A stretch of 52,297 nt of DNA. Source: Candidatus Gastranaerophilales bacterium. GTDB lineage: Bacteria > Cyanobacteriota > Vampirovibrionia > Gastranaerophilales > Gastranaerophilaceae. Shown here one piece after another: positions 9,120-18,037 of the stretch. The first letter of the stretch is position 1. The number at the start of each line of letters is the position of its first letter. Where the stretch lies: NCBI GenBank assembly GCA_944322755.1, contig CALUPY010000018.1, forward strand, positions 1 through 52,297, written 5' to 3'. Below the pieces are notes generated by a model. It had not been told where the DNA came from. It worked only from the letters and a program-made list of their open reading frames with translations, and searched no databases. The translations under genes were made by a program, and so were the position numbers.

Positions 9120-11144
9120 TTAGCCGGCAATTTTACTAAAATCAGCAATTTTGTCGAACTTAAGCTTTAATGAATTTATTAAAGCCATACGATTTTCTTT
9201 AATCTTTTCGTCTTTATCCATAACAAGAACATTATCAAAGAAACTGTTTACACAAGGTACAGAAGCTTTAAGTTCTTTGTACAATGTTTTGTAGTCCTGT
9301 GCTTTTACATTCAAAATGCAGTCGTACAATTTTTGTTCATATTCATTCACAAACAACGATTTATCAACAGATGACTTGATATCTTTGTCTTTTATAAGCC
9401 GTATTATTCTGTTCGCCGCTTCATTAAATGCTCCGAAATCAGAGTCTTTTACTATTTCTGATACAAACTGCAGCCTTTCAATAAAATCACCCAGGTCAGT
9501 AAGAGAAGATTTGTTGCTGATACAAGCTTCTACAATATCATGGGCATACTGCTCAGAACACAGTATATTTAACCTTTGTTCAAAAAACATTTTAACCTCA
9601 TCAATTGTTTTTTCAGGGTCTGAGGTTTTTACCGGCAGAAGATTTACAGATTTTCTAATGAGTTCTTCAAGATTTATTTTCAGCTGTTTTTGAATGATAG
9701 TCTTTATAATACCGAGGGTTGCACGTCTTACGCCCAGCGGGTCTGCAGAACCTGTAGGTTTTTTGCCTTCTGCAAAAACAGCACAGATTGTGTCAATTTT
9801 ATCGGCAATTCCGACAATCTGTCCCTCTATTGATTCAGCAAGCTCCGAGTCGGCCCCCAGAGGGAAATAGTGTTCTTTTATACCTTTGACAACTTCCGGT
9901 TTTTCACCTGCATTCAGTGCATAATCAGAACCGATAAAACCTTGAAGTTCTGTAAATTCAAATACCAGGCTTGTGACCAAATCAGCCTTGCACAGCAGCG
10001 CCGTTCTTTCTATCGTCTCTGAATTTTGAACTTTTAATTCATTCGACAGATATTTAGACAGTTCAATGATACGCATTGTCTTATCATAGACACTTCCCAT
10101 ACCTTTCTGGAAGGTTATGCCTTTAAGTTTTTCAACATTTTCCGAGAAAGGCTTTTTCGTATCTTCATTGAAGAAGAAAATTGCGTCATCGAGCCTTGCA
10201 ACAACAACCCTCTCATTACCTGCTTTAATATTTTCAAATTCATTTCCGATATAATTAGTCATGGTAATAAATTTGTTCAACAGTTTGCCGTCTTTATACA
10301 TAGGGAAATATCTCTGATGAACCGCCATAACAGTGACTGTGACTTTATCTGGAATGGTCAGGTATTTTTCGTCAAATCCGCAAATCACAGGAACCGGCCA
10401 TTCACAAAGGTTCGTAACTTCTTCGACCAACGCGTAATCAAGATAGACTTCTGCATTGATTTCTGAAGCTTTTTTCTTTGCTGATTCAATGACATGCTGT
10501 TTTCTTTTTTCCTGATTAGCCATTACATTTGCATCAAAAAGAGCTTTTTCATAGCTGTCGGGATTTTTTATTTCTACTTTGTCTGACTTGAATCTGTGCC
10601 CTCTTGAGTATGCACCTGATTCAACTTCTGCAATTTTTATTTTTACTTCTTTATCGTCAAGAAGAGAAACAATCCATCTGATTGGTCTCTGGAATTTCAC
10701 ATCCAGCTCCGCCCAGCGCATAAAATACGGCCCTTGCAGTTTCAATACGGCAGCTTCAGCGTTTTCTTTAAGCACTTCAGCAATTTCTTTACCTTTTATA
10801 AGAACTTTTGCCCATACATAATTGTCTTGTTGAAAAAGCTCTTTCTCTGATACATTGTTTTTTTTAGCAAAGCCAATGCCCGCCGGTGAGAGTGAACCGT
10901 CTTCCTTAAATGCAATATTAGCAACCGGGCCCTTAACGATTTTTTCAGTATCAGGCTGTTTTTCTGAAAGTCCGTCTATAATAAGAGCAAGCCTTCTTGG
11001 AGTAGAATAGGTTTTTATTTCAGAGTATTCAATTTTGTTATCGTTTAATAATTTTTCAAAGTTTGATTTTAATTGTGCTATACCGCTTTTTATAAATTTA
11101 TGCGGCAATTCTTCTGTTCCTATTTCCAGTAAATATTTGCTCAT
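9120..11144 (-). CDS. glyS: Glycyl-tRNA synthetase beta subunit
   Basis: This is the beta subunit of the alpha2-beta2 bacterial GlyRS, involved in tRNA binding; the alpha subunit (glyQ) is not in this window. The 674-residue protein begins LLEIGTEELPHKF, the usual GlyS opening, and contains FQRPIRWIVSL and the HD-like DKIDTICAVF segment. The C-terminal region is the DALR-type anticodon-binding domain. It is probably the first gene of a glyS-serA unit. The divergent intergenic region to the 11255 gene must hold both promoters. Confidence 0.96.
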   Translation of the reverse strand: MSKYLLEIGTEELPHKFIKSGIAQLKSNFEKLLNDNKIEYSEIKTYSTPRRLALIIDGLSEKQPDTEKIVKGPVANIAFKEDGSLSPAGIGFAKKNNVSEKELFQQDNYVWAKVLIKGKEIAEVLKENAEAAVLKLQGPYFMRWAELDVKFQRPIRWIVSLLDDKEVKIKIAEVESGAYSRGHRFKSDKVEIKNPDSYEKALFDANVMANQEKRKQHVIESAKKKASEINAEVYLDYALVEEVTNLCEWPVPVICGFDEKYLTIPDKVTVTVMAVHQRYFPMYKDGKLLNKFITMTNYIGNEFENIKAGNERVVVARLDDAIFFFNEDTKKPFSENVEKLKGITFQKGMGSVYDKTMRIIELSKYLSNELKVQNSETIERTALLCKADLVTSLVFEFTELQGFIGSDYALNAGEKPEVVKGIKEHYFPLGADSELAESIEGQIVGIADKIDTICAVFAEGKKPTGSADPLGVRRATLGIIKTIIQKQLKINLEELIRKSVNLLPVKTSDPEKTIDEVKMFFEQRLNILCSEQYAHDIVEACISNKSSLTDLGDFIERLQFVSEIVKDSDFGAFNEAANRIIRLIKDKDIKSSVDKSLFVNEYEQKLYDCILNVKAQDYKTLYKELKASVPCVNSFFDNVLVMDKDEKIKENRMALINSLKLKFDKIADFSKIAG

Positions 11145-11226
11145 TTTCTTTTCCTTACAAAGAATATTATTACTATATTTGCATTAATTATAATATAAAC
11201 ATATTTTTCATGAATTTTTTTGATGT

Positions 11227-11232
11227 TATAAT
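11227..11232 (+). promoter_or_regulatory. -10 element for the 11255-12431 pair
   Basis: A perfect TATAAT is followed by GTAAAC, then AGAGG at about 11242 as ribosome site for the 11255 start. There is no clear -35 hexamer. Confidence 0.45.
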
Positions 11233-11254
11233 GTAAACATTAGAGGATTGAATA

Positions 11255-11566
11255 ATGAAAAAACGCTGGTACGATAGAGACGCAACAGTTAGTCTTGCTG
11301 TCAGCCTGATACAAAACACATCACCTAATATACAACGAACATGTGCGGATATGATTATATCCAAAGCTCAGGACATGGGCGTGAGTCTAGAACATGGAAT
11401 AGTTGATGCTATTGGTTATGTCATGCTCCGCTGGTATGATGCGAACGAAAAACTGTCCACTGCGTTTGAATATTTGAGACAGTCAGATGATGACTTAAAA
11501 AAAGATATTGCATTAGAAATTATTGCGTTTTTAGAAAAAGCAGAAACAAAAGATGAAGTATTGTAA
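11255..11566 (+). CDS. Small helical protein of unknown function
   Basis: I do not recognise the family. The 103-residue protein is predicted to be all-helical by eye, with no signal peptide or membrane segment. It opens MKKRWYDRDATVSLAVSLI, followed by amphipathic helices and an acidic tail. An AGAGG ribosome site precedes the ATG. It overlaps the next gene (SpoIID-like) by 14 bases, so the two are translationally coupled, suggesting a joint role or at least joint expression. Its compact size and helical repeats would fit a regulatory or adaptor protein, but nothing in the sequence proves that. Confidence 0.75.
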   Translation: MKKRWYDRDATVSLAVSLIQNTSPNIQRTCADMIISKAQDMGVSLEHGIVDAIGYVMLRWYDANEKLSTAFEYLRQSDDDLKKDIALEIIAFLEKAETKDEVL

Positions 11567-12431
11567 GTTTTTAGTTTTAATTTTGTTATTTATTTGTTTT
11601 ATGCCGCTTCGTGCCGAGGCAATGAAAATCGGACTCCTTGACGGTGTAAAAGAAGCCACAATCGGCACAAGCACTACAGGTGTTTTAATAAACGCCGCTG
11701 ACAATAATCCTTTTTATAAAATAACACCGATGAAGCCCTACGTATTCAGAGCCAAAGGTGACGGGCTGTCTGTCTCAATAGGCGGACGGTTTTATAATCT
11801 AAATGTAGCAAGAGTAATTATTAAGCCGACAGGCAAAGGTTACATTACAGCCAAAAAACGCTGGTACAGAGGTTCTTTAATAGTTGAAAACAGGGGCGGA
11901 AATATTGTTGTAATAAATGATTTACCGCTTGAAGATTATATTCTCGGAGTTGTACCGTCAGAAATGCCCTCAAAATGGAGTTACGAAGCGCTGAAAGCGC
12001 AGGCAATTGCCGCAAGAAGCTATGCAATCGCAAACAGAGGCAAACGCGCATCACGCGGGTATGACCTCAAAGATACACCTGAAGATCAGGCATACGGCGG
12101 GGCTTCAAGTGAAACATACTCCACAAACAAAGCTGTTATAGAAACAAAAGGGATTGTTGTAACTTATAATAAAAAAGTAATTCCTGCTTATTACTCCGCC
12201 TCAGCAGGCGGTCACACAGTGAATTCCGGACAGGTTTGGAACAGAGATTTACCGTATTTGCGTGCTGTTCCGTCTTTTGATGAAGGGATTTCAAAAAACG
12301 GGCATGGCATAGGTATGAGTCAGCATGGTGCAAACAATCTTGCAAAACAAGGATACAACGCTTATCAAATTTTAACTTATTTTTACAATAACGTAAAATT
12401 TGGCAGACTTGACCCGTCGTGGACTTTATAG
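11553..12431 (+). CDS. Exported SpoIID/LytB-domain protein (putative peptidoglycan lytic transglycosylase)
   Basis: SpoIID-family proteins cleave glycan strands lacking stem peptides; in non-sporulating bacteria they serve in wall remodelling or daughter-cell separation. The 292-residue protein has a signal peptide ending near AEA (residues 21-23). The SpoIID domain follows, with LPLEDYILGVVPSEMP, ALKAQAIAARSYA, then YYSASAGGHT and the signature HGIGMSQHGA (251-260). These residues match the catalytic core of the family. It overlaps the small helical gene upstream. No sporulation genes are visible, so a vegetative cell-wall role is inferred. Confidence 0.9.
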   Translation: MKYCKFLVLILLFICFMPLRAEAMKIGLLDGVKEATIGTSTTGVLINAADNNPFYKITPMKPYVFRAKGDGLSVSIGGRFYNLNVARVIIKPTGKGYITAKKRWYRGSLIVENRGGNIVVINDLPLEDYILGVVPSEMPSKWSYEALKAQAIAARSYAIANRGKRASRGYDLKDTPEDQAYGGASSETYSTNKAVIETKGIVVTYNKKVIPAYYSASAGGHTVNSGQVWNRDLPYLRAVPSFDEGISKNGHGIGMSQHGANNLAKQGYNAYQILTYFYNNVKFGRLDPSWTL

Positions 12432-12538
12432 TCTTATTTTCACTGAAAACCATTGTAAATACAGCATTCTAAAGTTATACACATACCTTGTTTCCTTGAA
12501 AAACTTTATTTTTGAGAAAACAATTTTAATAAAAATGC

Positions 12539-12566
12539 TTGCTAAAATGCGAAAAATATATATAAT
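12539..12566 (+). promoter_or_regulatory. Strong promoter of the HU gene
   Basis: TTGCTA (12539-12544) and TATAAT (12561-12566) have a 16-base spacer; transcription would begin near 12573. A strong ribosome site AAAGGAGG follows at 12581-12588. Confidence 0.6.
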
Positions 12567-12593
12567 ATCTCATGTAATATAAAGGAGGTTCTT

Positions 12594-12866
12594 ATGAACA
12601 AAGAAGAATTAGTAAAAGAAGTTTCAAAAAAATCAAAAGTTTCACAGAAAGCTGCTGCTGATGTAATCGCTGCAACTCTCGAAACTATCACAAAATCAGT
12701 TGCTAAAGGACAAAAAGTTACTTTAGTTGGTTTTGGTACTTTCGAACCCAGAAAAAGAGCTGCACGTTCTGGTCGTAACCCTCAAACAGGTGCTACAATC
12801 AAAATCGCTGCAAAAACAGTTCCTGCATTCTCAGCTGGTAAAAAATTCAAAGATGCTGTTAAGTAG
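12594..12866 (+). CDS. hup: HU-type nucleoid DNA-binding protein
   Basis: HU dimers bend and compact DNA and assist replication and recombination. The 90-residue protein is full length. It starts MNKEELVKEVSKKSKVS, has VTLVGFGTFEPRKRAAR leading into the DNA-gripping arm, and the conserved RSGRNPQTG tip followed by IKIAAKTVPAFSAGKKFK. The AAAGGAGG ribosome site and near-consensus promoter suggest high expression. A strong bidirectional-looking terminator follows, so it is a single-gene unit. Confidence 0.97.
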   Translation: MNKEELVKEVSKKSKVSQKAAADVIAATLETITKSVAKGQKVTLVGFGTFEPRKRAARSGRNPQTGATIKIAAKTVPAFSAGKKFKDAVK

Positions 12867-12883
12867 TTCTTTGTAACAAATAG

Positions 12884-12924
12884 AAAAGGGAATCCTGAAA
12901 TTCGGGATTCCCTTTTTATTTTTT
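12884..12924 (+). terminator. Strong rho-independent terminator after HU
   Basis: AAAAGGGAATCC (12884-12895) pairs perfectly with GGATTCCCTTTT (12905-12916), followed by a T-rich run. Confidence 0.9.
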
Positions 12925-13294
12925 GCTTTGCCAATAAATACTATATCTAATATTCTAAATCTTACGAACAAAAACTGCATAAAGCGACAAAGCTCGAACT
13001 TTTTGAAGTGGATAAAAGACCTGATAGAAAAACTCAAAAAATAAGATACTGTTTCGATTATAGAACTATTTGATGTTTATATACAAACACAAATATCATC
13101 CTAAATTCACACCAGATAACAAATTAAATTCAAAAGTGGTAAGATACAGAACCAAGATTCTATTGAAAAAGTCTAATACTTTACGTATCCAAACATATTC
13201 AGTTCACCTACAGTATAACTTTTACAGATATAGTTCCACTGGTTAATCTTTATTGGATTAATGATAAATCAATCTTCTTCTGTTAATTTTTGTA
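12925..13294. other. Intergenic stretch with two short open frames of unclear status
   Basis: No recognised gene. Two consecutive plus-strand frames are open and look partly protein-like. One is a 40-codon frame without ATG (12951-13073) containing ELFEVDKRPDRKTQKIRY, faintly like the tail of a site-specific recombinase. The other is a 57-residue ATG frame (13073-13246), rich in Lys, Tyr and Ser. They meet at TGATG. Neither has a ribosome site. They may be remnants of a larger gene, perhaps the missing 5' part of the RTX gene or a mobile element, or chance in AT-rich DNA. Confidence 0.35.
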
Positions 13295-14512
13295 TTGATT
13301 AGTTTTACTTCTTATACATTACGAGTTCAGTATGACAAAATAGGCCTGACAGAAACAGAATCCGGAGATCTTGTATTAGATCTCTCTGAGGTAAAAGACT
13401 ACATTTCGAATGCTATCACGACAGATGAGCAAGCTGGGCAGGTTTTACTGACAGACTTTAGCCAGACATTCGTAAAAATGGGATACAAAGAATGAAGCAA
13501 CTACAATGAGTTCTATGACTACTTCTGCTCCCTTGGGCAGGATTACCAAATGCTGATGGAATCTGCAGACAAAACAGTAAAATACGGAACAGAAAATTCA
13601 GACAACATACAAGGAACAGCCGAAGAAGAAGCAGTTTTTGCTGGAGGCGGAAATGATACAATATACTTCGGAGACGGATTTACCTCGGAGAATATAATAT
13701 TCAGCGGCTATGATACAACCAGAGTAAAAATTACATTCAACAACTCCGAAGACTCAATTATTCTGGAAAATGCCCTTCATTCGGACGGGAAGAAAATAGA
13801 AAAGTTTGTGTTCACGGATGGAACAGTGCTTACATCCGCAGATATGCTGAATAACCTTACAACATACGGAACCTCAACCGGTGAAAATATATCAGGCTCA
13901 ATGGGTGCAGAAAAAATATATGGCTATGACGGAGATGATACAATTAATTCCGGAGAAGGCTATGATACAATCTACGGCGGAAACGGCAATGACTCCATTA
14001 GTAACAATTCAGGCCCGGGCTATCTATACGGAGAAGCCGGCAATGATACTTTAATGGGCAGCAATAGCGGTAATACGTTTATAGGAGGTTTTGACAATGA
14101 CCTGCTGTACGGCAATTCCGGTAATGATATATATCAGTTTAATCTAGGAGATGGACAAGACACGATTCAAGATTCAGGAGGAACAGACAGAATTGAATTT
14201 GGTGAATCAGTGGAAAGAACGGGAATAGCATTGTATATGGATTCAAATAGAAATCTGATAGTAGACTATGGAACAGAATCAGGCACAGATGTAATATGTG
14301 CAAATAATCAACAAAATGGAACAATCAACGAGCTAAGAGTCAATGAAGGAAATAGCACATATACAATGAGCGATACAGCAATAAATCAGCTAATTCAGGA
14401 TATGTCGTCATATGCAACAGAACAGGGAATAAGTCTGACATCAGTAGAAGATGTGAAGAACAATGCAGACCTCATGAATATGGTCAACAGCGCCTGGACT
14501 CAGGCTGCGTAG
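13295..14512 (+). pseudogene. RTX-type calcium-binding exported protein, 5'-truncated with an in-frame TGA
   Basis: The translation carries hemolysin-type nonapeptide repeats (GGGNDTIYF, YGYDGDDTI, GGNGNDSI, GEAGNDTLMG, YGNSGNDIY), the hallmark of RTX proteins secreted unfolded by type I systems and folded with Ca2+ outside. The repeats lie in the 13550-14512 part. The same frame is open back to 13268 apart from one TGA at 13493-13495. A single G-to-A change from TGG (Trp) would explain it, since the sequence on both sides reads as continuous protein. In-frame stops at 13265 and upstream show that the 5' end is also missing. The C-terminus presumably held the uncleaved secretion signal. Its partners (TolC-like, ABC, HlyD) follow directly. 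A shorter product from ATG 13550 is possible but has no ribosome site. Confidence 0.7.
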
Positions 14513-14522
14513 GTGTCAAATA

Positions 14523-14550
14523 AAAAGGGAGTATTCTACTCCCTTTTGCT
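14523..14550 (+). terminator. Rho-independent terminator between the RTX gene and the secretion genes
   Basis: AAAAGGGAGTA (14523-14533) pairs perfectly with TACTCCCTTTT (14537-14547) around a TTC loop. It lies only 15 bases before the TolC-like start, so it may partly insulate or attenuate expression of the exporter from the RTX promoter. Confidence 0.75.
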
Positions 14551-14564
14551 TTCAAGATTAGGGA

Positions 14565-15914
14565 ATGATGAGAATATTTGGAATCTGGTTAGCTTTATTT
14601 TTGTTTGTTGCTCTCCCTGTGTGCGGAGAGGAACTAAGTTTTAATGACTTCCTTTCTACTGCACTCACAAACTCATATCAGCTTAGAATTTCTAAAATAA
14701 ATACACAGATTGCAAAGAAAGGCGTCAAAGAAACACGTGCAGGATATCTTCCCACTGTCAGTGCTTTTGCAACAACTGAAAGATACAATGATCTTACTGA
14801 CGGGAAATCTCAATTGACTGCGGTTGGCAACGATATCTTTCTGAACAGAAGCTATTATCAGGATATGGCGGCTGTTGGTTTGTCTTACAATGTTTTTGAT
14901 TTCGGGGTTAGGAAAAAACAGCTTGAAATCGCTAAAGCGGATGACAAGCAAAAAGAAATTGTGCTTTTGAAAGATACAAAAGATTTAAAACTTGAGGCTG
15001 TTGAAATTTATGCTCAGGCTTTAAGTTTATACAAACAGGCAAAAATTAAAAGCAATATGTTGAAACTGGAAAAAGAGCTCCTGGATATACAAAAAAGATT
15101 AAGAACTGCAGGTGAGGCTTCTGAAATTGATGTAGTTGACTCTGAAATTAAGGTTTCAGAACTTAAAAGTGAACTGGATGAGATAAATAATAATCTTGCG
15201 AAAAAACTCACAGAAGTTTCTTATTACACTCAAAAACCTTATGATATGAATAATCTGCAGATTAAAGACTTTCCGCCGGAACCTTAGAATATTACTGCAG
15301 ATGCAGACGGGATTGTGCGTCTGGCTGCAGAGGTTACTACGCTTGTGCCTGAATGCTCTCCAGAGGTTCGGGCTTATGATTTGGAGATATTTAAAAAGAG
15401 CAAAGAGTATGAAATCCAGAAAAAGGCAAACTTTCCAAAGCTCAGGTTTGATACACGATATAATTTGTACGGGTCTGACCCGAGTAATTTATTAAACGGT
15501 ATTGGTGATATTAGTCAAAGAAGTTACAGCATCAGGCTTTCAACTTCTTTTGTTTTATTTGACGGTTTGAAAAATATTAATACAATTGCTAAATCAAAAA
15601 TGGAAGTTGAGAAATTGAAAATTGAAAAAGAAAAACAGATTGCGGAATTAAAGAAAAAATATGCGCAGATTCAGCTTGATTCAAAAAATGCACTTGTCCA
15701 GAGCGAAAATAATTCAAAAACTCTTGCTTTGGTTGACAAAAATTTAGGAATGCTTGAACGACTTAATACGAATGGTATTGTTGACAAATCAAATTGTATA
15801 AAAAAACAGCTCGATTTGCTTGATAAAAAATTAAATCTTGAAGAAAACCAGATAAAAATTTTTACAGCGCATTATAAACTGCAAGTACTAAAACAAGAAG
15901 AGGTTCAATTATAA
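14565..15914 (+). pseudogene. TolC-like outer-membrane efflux protein, split by an in-frame TAG
   Basis: TolC-family proteins form the outer-membrane duct of type I secretion. The N-terminal part (14565-15287) has a signal peptide ending near VCG and the first outer-membrane efflux repeat: YLPTVSAFATTERYND, then GLSYNVFDFGVRKKQL. The C-terminal part (from about 15288) carries the second repeat with FPKLRFDTRYNLYG, STSFVLFDGLKN and long coiled-coil helices. Both parts lie in one frame, 450 codons in all, the normal family length, interrupted only by TAG at 15285-15287. A GTG at 15315 could restart translation but lacks a convincing ribosome site. Recent nonsense mutation is the simplest reading; a split duct, stop readthrough or a sequencing error are alternatives. 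The 3' end abuts the ABC exporter start. Confidence 0.75.
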
Positions 15915-18037
15915 TGCAGACAGGACTTATTGCTTTTGATGCAATTGCAAAAATTAACGGAATAAATATAGATATCCGCTCTGTAATAAGAGAACACAGC
16001 CTGAGCGATAAAGAAATTGAAGTCGAAGAATTGCTCAGGATTATGAAACAGTTTGAGTTCAAAGCGAAAATGAAAGAATTGTCTGTAGATGTTATAGCCG
16101 AAAAATATCCGCTGCCTGCAATTTTTTTGAAAAAAGACGGCTCATATGGCGTACTTCTAAAAGTTGACAGGGAAAAACAGCACACTTTAATCTATAAAGT
16201 AGAAGAAGGCAAAACAGCTGATGTTTCTTATAATGAACTGGCAGAATTTACTGATAACAAATTTATTATCCTTTCACATAAACTTATTAATTCACAAATA
16301 GCCTTTGGCTTTAAATGGTTTTTCAATGAAATTTTGACATACAAGCAGGTCATAGGCGAAGTAATGCTCGGGTCTTTTATTGTCCAGCTGTTCGGGCTTG
16401 TAACACCTTTGTTTACACAGGTTATTCTCGATAAAGTTATTGTTCACAGGAGCATAATGACGCTTGACGTGCTTGCATTTGGATTTGTTGTTGTAATGGT
16501 ATTTGAACTGCTGTTGAACTTTTCCCGCAAATATATATTTTTGCATACAGCCTGCAAAATAGATGCAAAACTCGGCGCAAAATTGTTTAAACATCTGTTT
16601 TCATTGCCATTTACATATTTTGAAAGCAGAAAAGTGGGTAATATTATTACAAGAGTCCGAGAGTTAGATCAGATTAGAGAATTTATTACAAACAAATCTG
16701 TTTCAGTTATTTTGGATTTGTTCTTCTCTTTTGTATTTATCATAATGATGCTGCTTTACAGCACGGTATTAACAATGCTGGTACTAGGCTTTGTAATAGT
16801 AATAGCCTTGTTATATCTGATAATAACCCCTGAACTGCGTTCACGCCTTGAAAAAAAATTTCAGATGGGTGCTCAGTCAAATTCATACCTTGTCGAATCG
16901 GTGACAGGTATTCAGACTGTTAAATCACTGGCAATAGAAGGCGGAATGCAAAGAAAATGGGAAGATTATCTGGCAAGATACATAAATTCCTCTTTCAAAC
17001 TTTCAAATATGGGAAATATCGCAGGAGCATTATCCGGTATGCTTCAAAAAGCAATGACAATCAGCATTCTTTATTTTGGTGTAAAACTTGTTATAGATAA
17101 TAAATTAACAATCGGTCAATTGATTGCATTTCAGATGTTTTCTAACCAGTTTTCAGCCCCTGTACTGAGACTTGTCAATCTGTGGAATGAATTTCAGCAG
17201 TGCCTGCTCGGTGTTGACAGATTAGGAGATATTTTAAATAATCCGGTTGAAGTCCAATCCTCACAGGCAATAACGCTGCCTCAAATTCAAGGAGCGGTGA
17301 AGTTTGATAATATTTGTTTTAAATACTCTCCCAATGCGCCATATGTAATTAATAATTTCAGTTATTTTGTAAAACCCGGAATGAGTGTAGGAATAGTAGG
17401 ACGAAGCGGAAGCGGAAAAAGTACGATTACTAAACTCATTCAGCGTCTATATCTTTGTAATGAAGGGACTGCATATATTGACGGTGTAGATGTAAGACAG
17501 ATGAATCCCAGCTGGCTCAGGTATAACATAGGTGTTGTATTGCAGGAGAATTACCTTTTTGCCGGAACAATTAGAGAAAACATATCACTGCCAAAACCTG
17601 ATGCTCCTATTGAATTAATAATGAATGTTGCTAAAATGGCAGGTGCTCACGAGTTTATTTCAGAGTTTCCGGAAGGTTACGATACACAGGTTGGAGAAAG
17701 AGGCTCGACACTTTCAGGCGGACAAAGACAAAGAATAGCAATAGCCCGTGCATTGATTACAAATCCGCGCATATTTATTATGGATGAAGCTACATCAGCT
17801 CTTGATTATGAATCAGAGAGAATAATACTTAACAATATGAGTAAAATTACAAAAGGCAGAACAACATTTATTATTGCCCACAGACTTTCTGCTGTTAGAC
17901 ACTGTGATGTAATACTTGTTATGGATAAAGGCAGGATTATCGAAGCAGGCAGACATGATGAACTAATGCAGCACGAAAAAGGCTATTACAGATTTTTATA
18001 CAGCCAGCAGAAGGTTGTAAATGCTAACTCAAATTAA
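15914..18037 (+). CDS. Type I secretion ABC exporter with C39-like domain (HlyB type)
   Basis: This exporter drives one-step secretion of RTX-type substrates across both membranes. The 707-residue protein has an N-terminal C39-like domain (about 1-130) that begins TGLIAFDAIAKING. The catalytic Cys of C39 peptidases is absent, as in HlyB, so it should bind the substrate rather than process it. A six-helix transmembrane domain follows (about 140-440). The nucleotide-binding domain has Walker A GRSGSGKST (496-504), signature LSGGQ (600-604), Walker B IFIMDEA (620-626) and an AHRLS H-loop. It abuts the TolC-like gene and overlaps the HlyD-type gene by 17 bases. Fully intact, unlike its two upstream partners. 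Confidence 0.93.
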   Translation: MQTGLIAFDAIAKINGINIDIRSVIREHSLSDKEIEVEELLRIMKQFEFKAKMKELSVDVIAEKYPLPAIFLKKDGSYGVLLKVDREKQHTLIYKVEEGKTADVSYNELAEFTDNKFIILSHKLINSQIAFGFKWFFNEILTYKQVIGEVMLGSFIVQLFGLVTPLFTQVILDKVIVHRSIMTLDVLAFGFVVVMVFELLLNFSRKYIFLHTACKIDAKLGAKLFKHLFSLPFTYFESRKVGNIITRVRELDQIREFITNKSVSVILDLFFSFVFIIMMLLYSTVLTMLVLGFVIVIALLYLIITPELRSRLEKKFQMGAQSNSYLVESVTGIQTVKSLAIEGGMQRKWEDYLARYINSSFKLSNMGNIAGALSGMLQKAMTISILYFGVKLVIDNKLTIGQLIAFQMFSNQFSAPVLRLVNLWNEFQQCLLGVDRLGDILNNPVEVQSSQAITLPQIQGAVKFDNICFKYSPNAPYVINNFSYFVKPGMSVGIVGRSGSGKSTITKLIQRLYLCNEGTAYIDGVDVRQMNPSWLRYNIGVVLQENYLFAGTIRENISLPKPDAPIELIMNVAKMAGAHEFISEFPEGYDTQVGERGSTLSGGQRQRIAIARALITNPRIFIMDEATSALDYESERIILNNMSKITKGRTTFIIAHRLSAVRHCDVILVMDKGRIIEAGRHDELMQHEKGYYRFLYSQQKVVNANSN

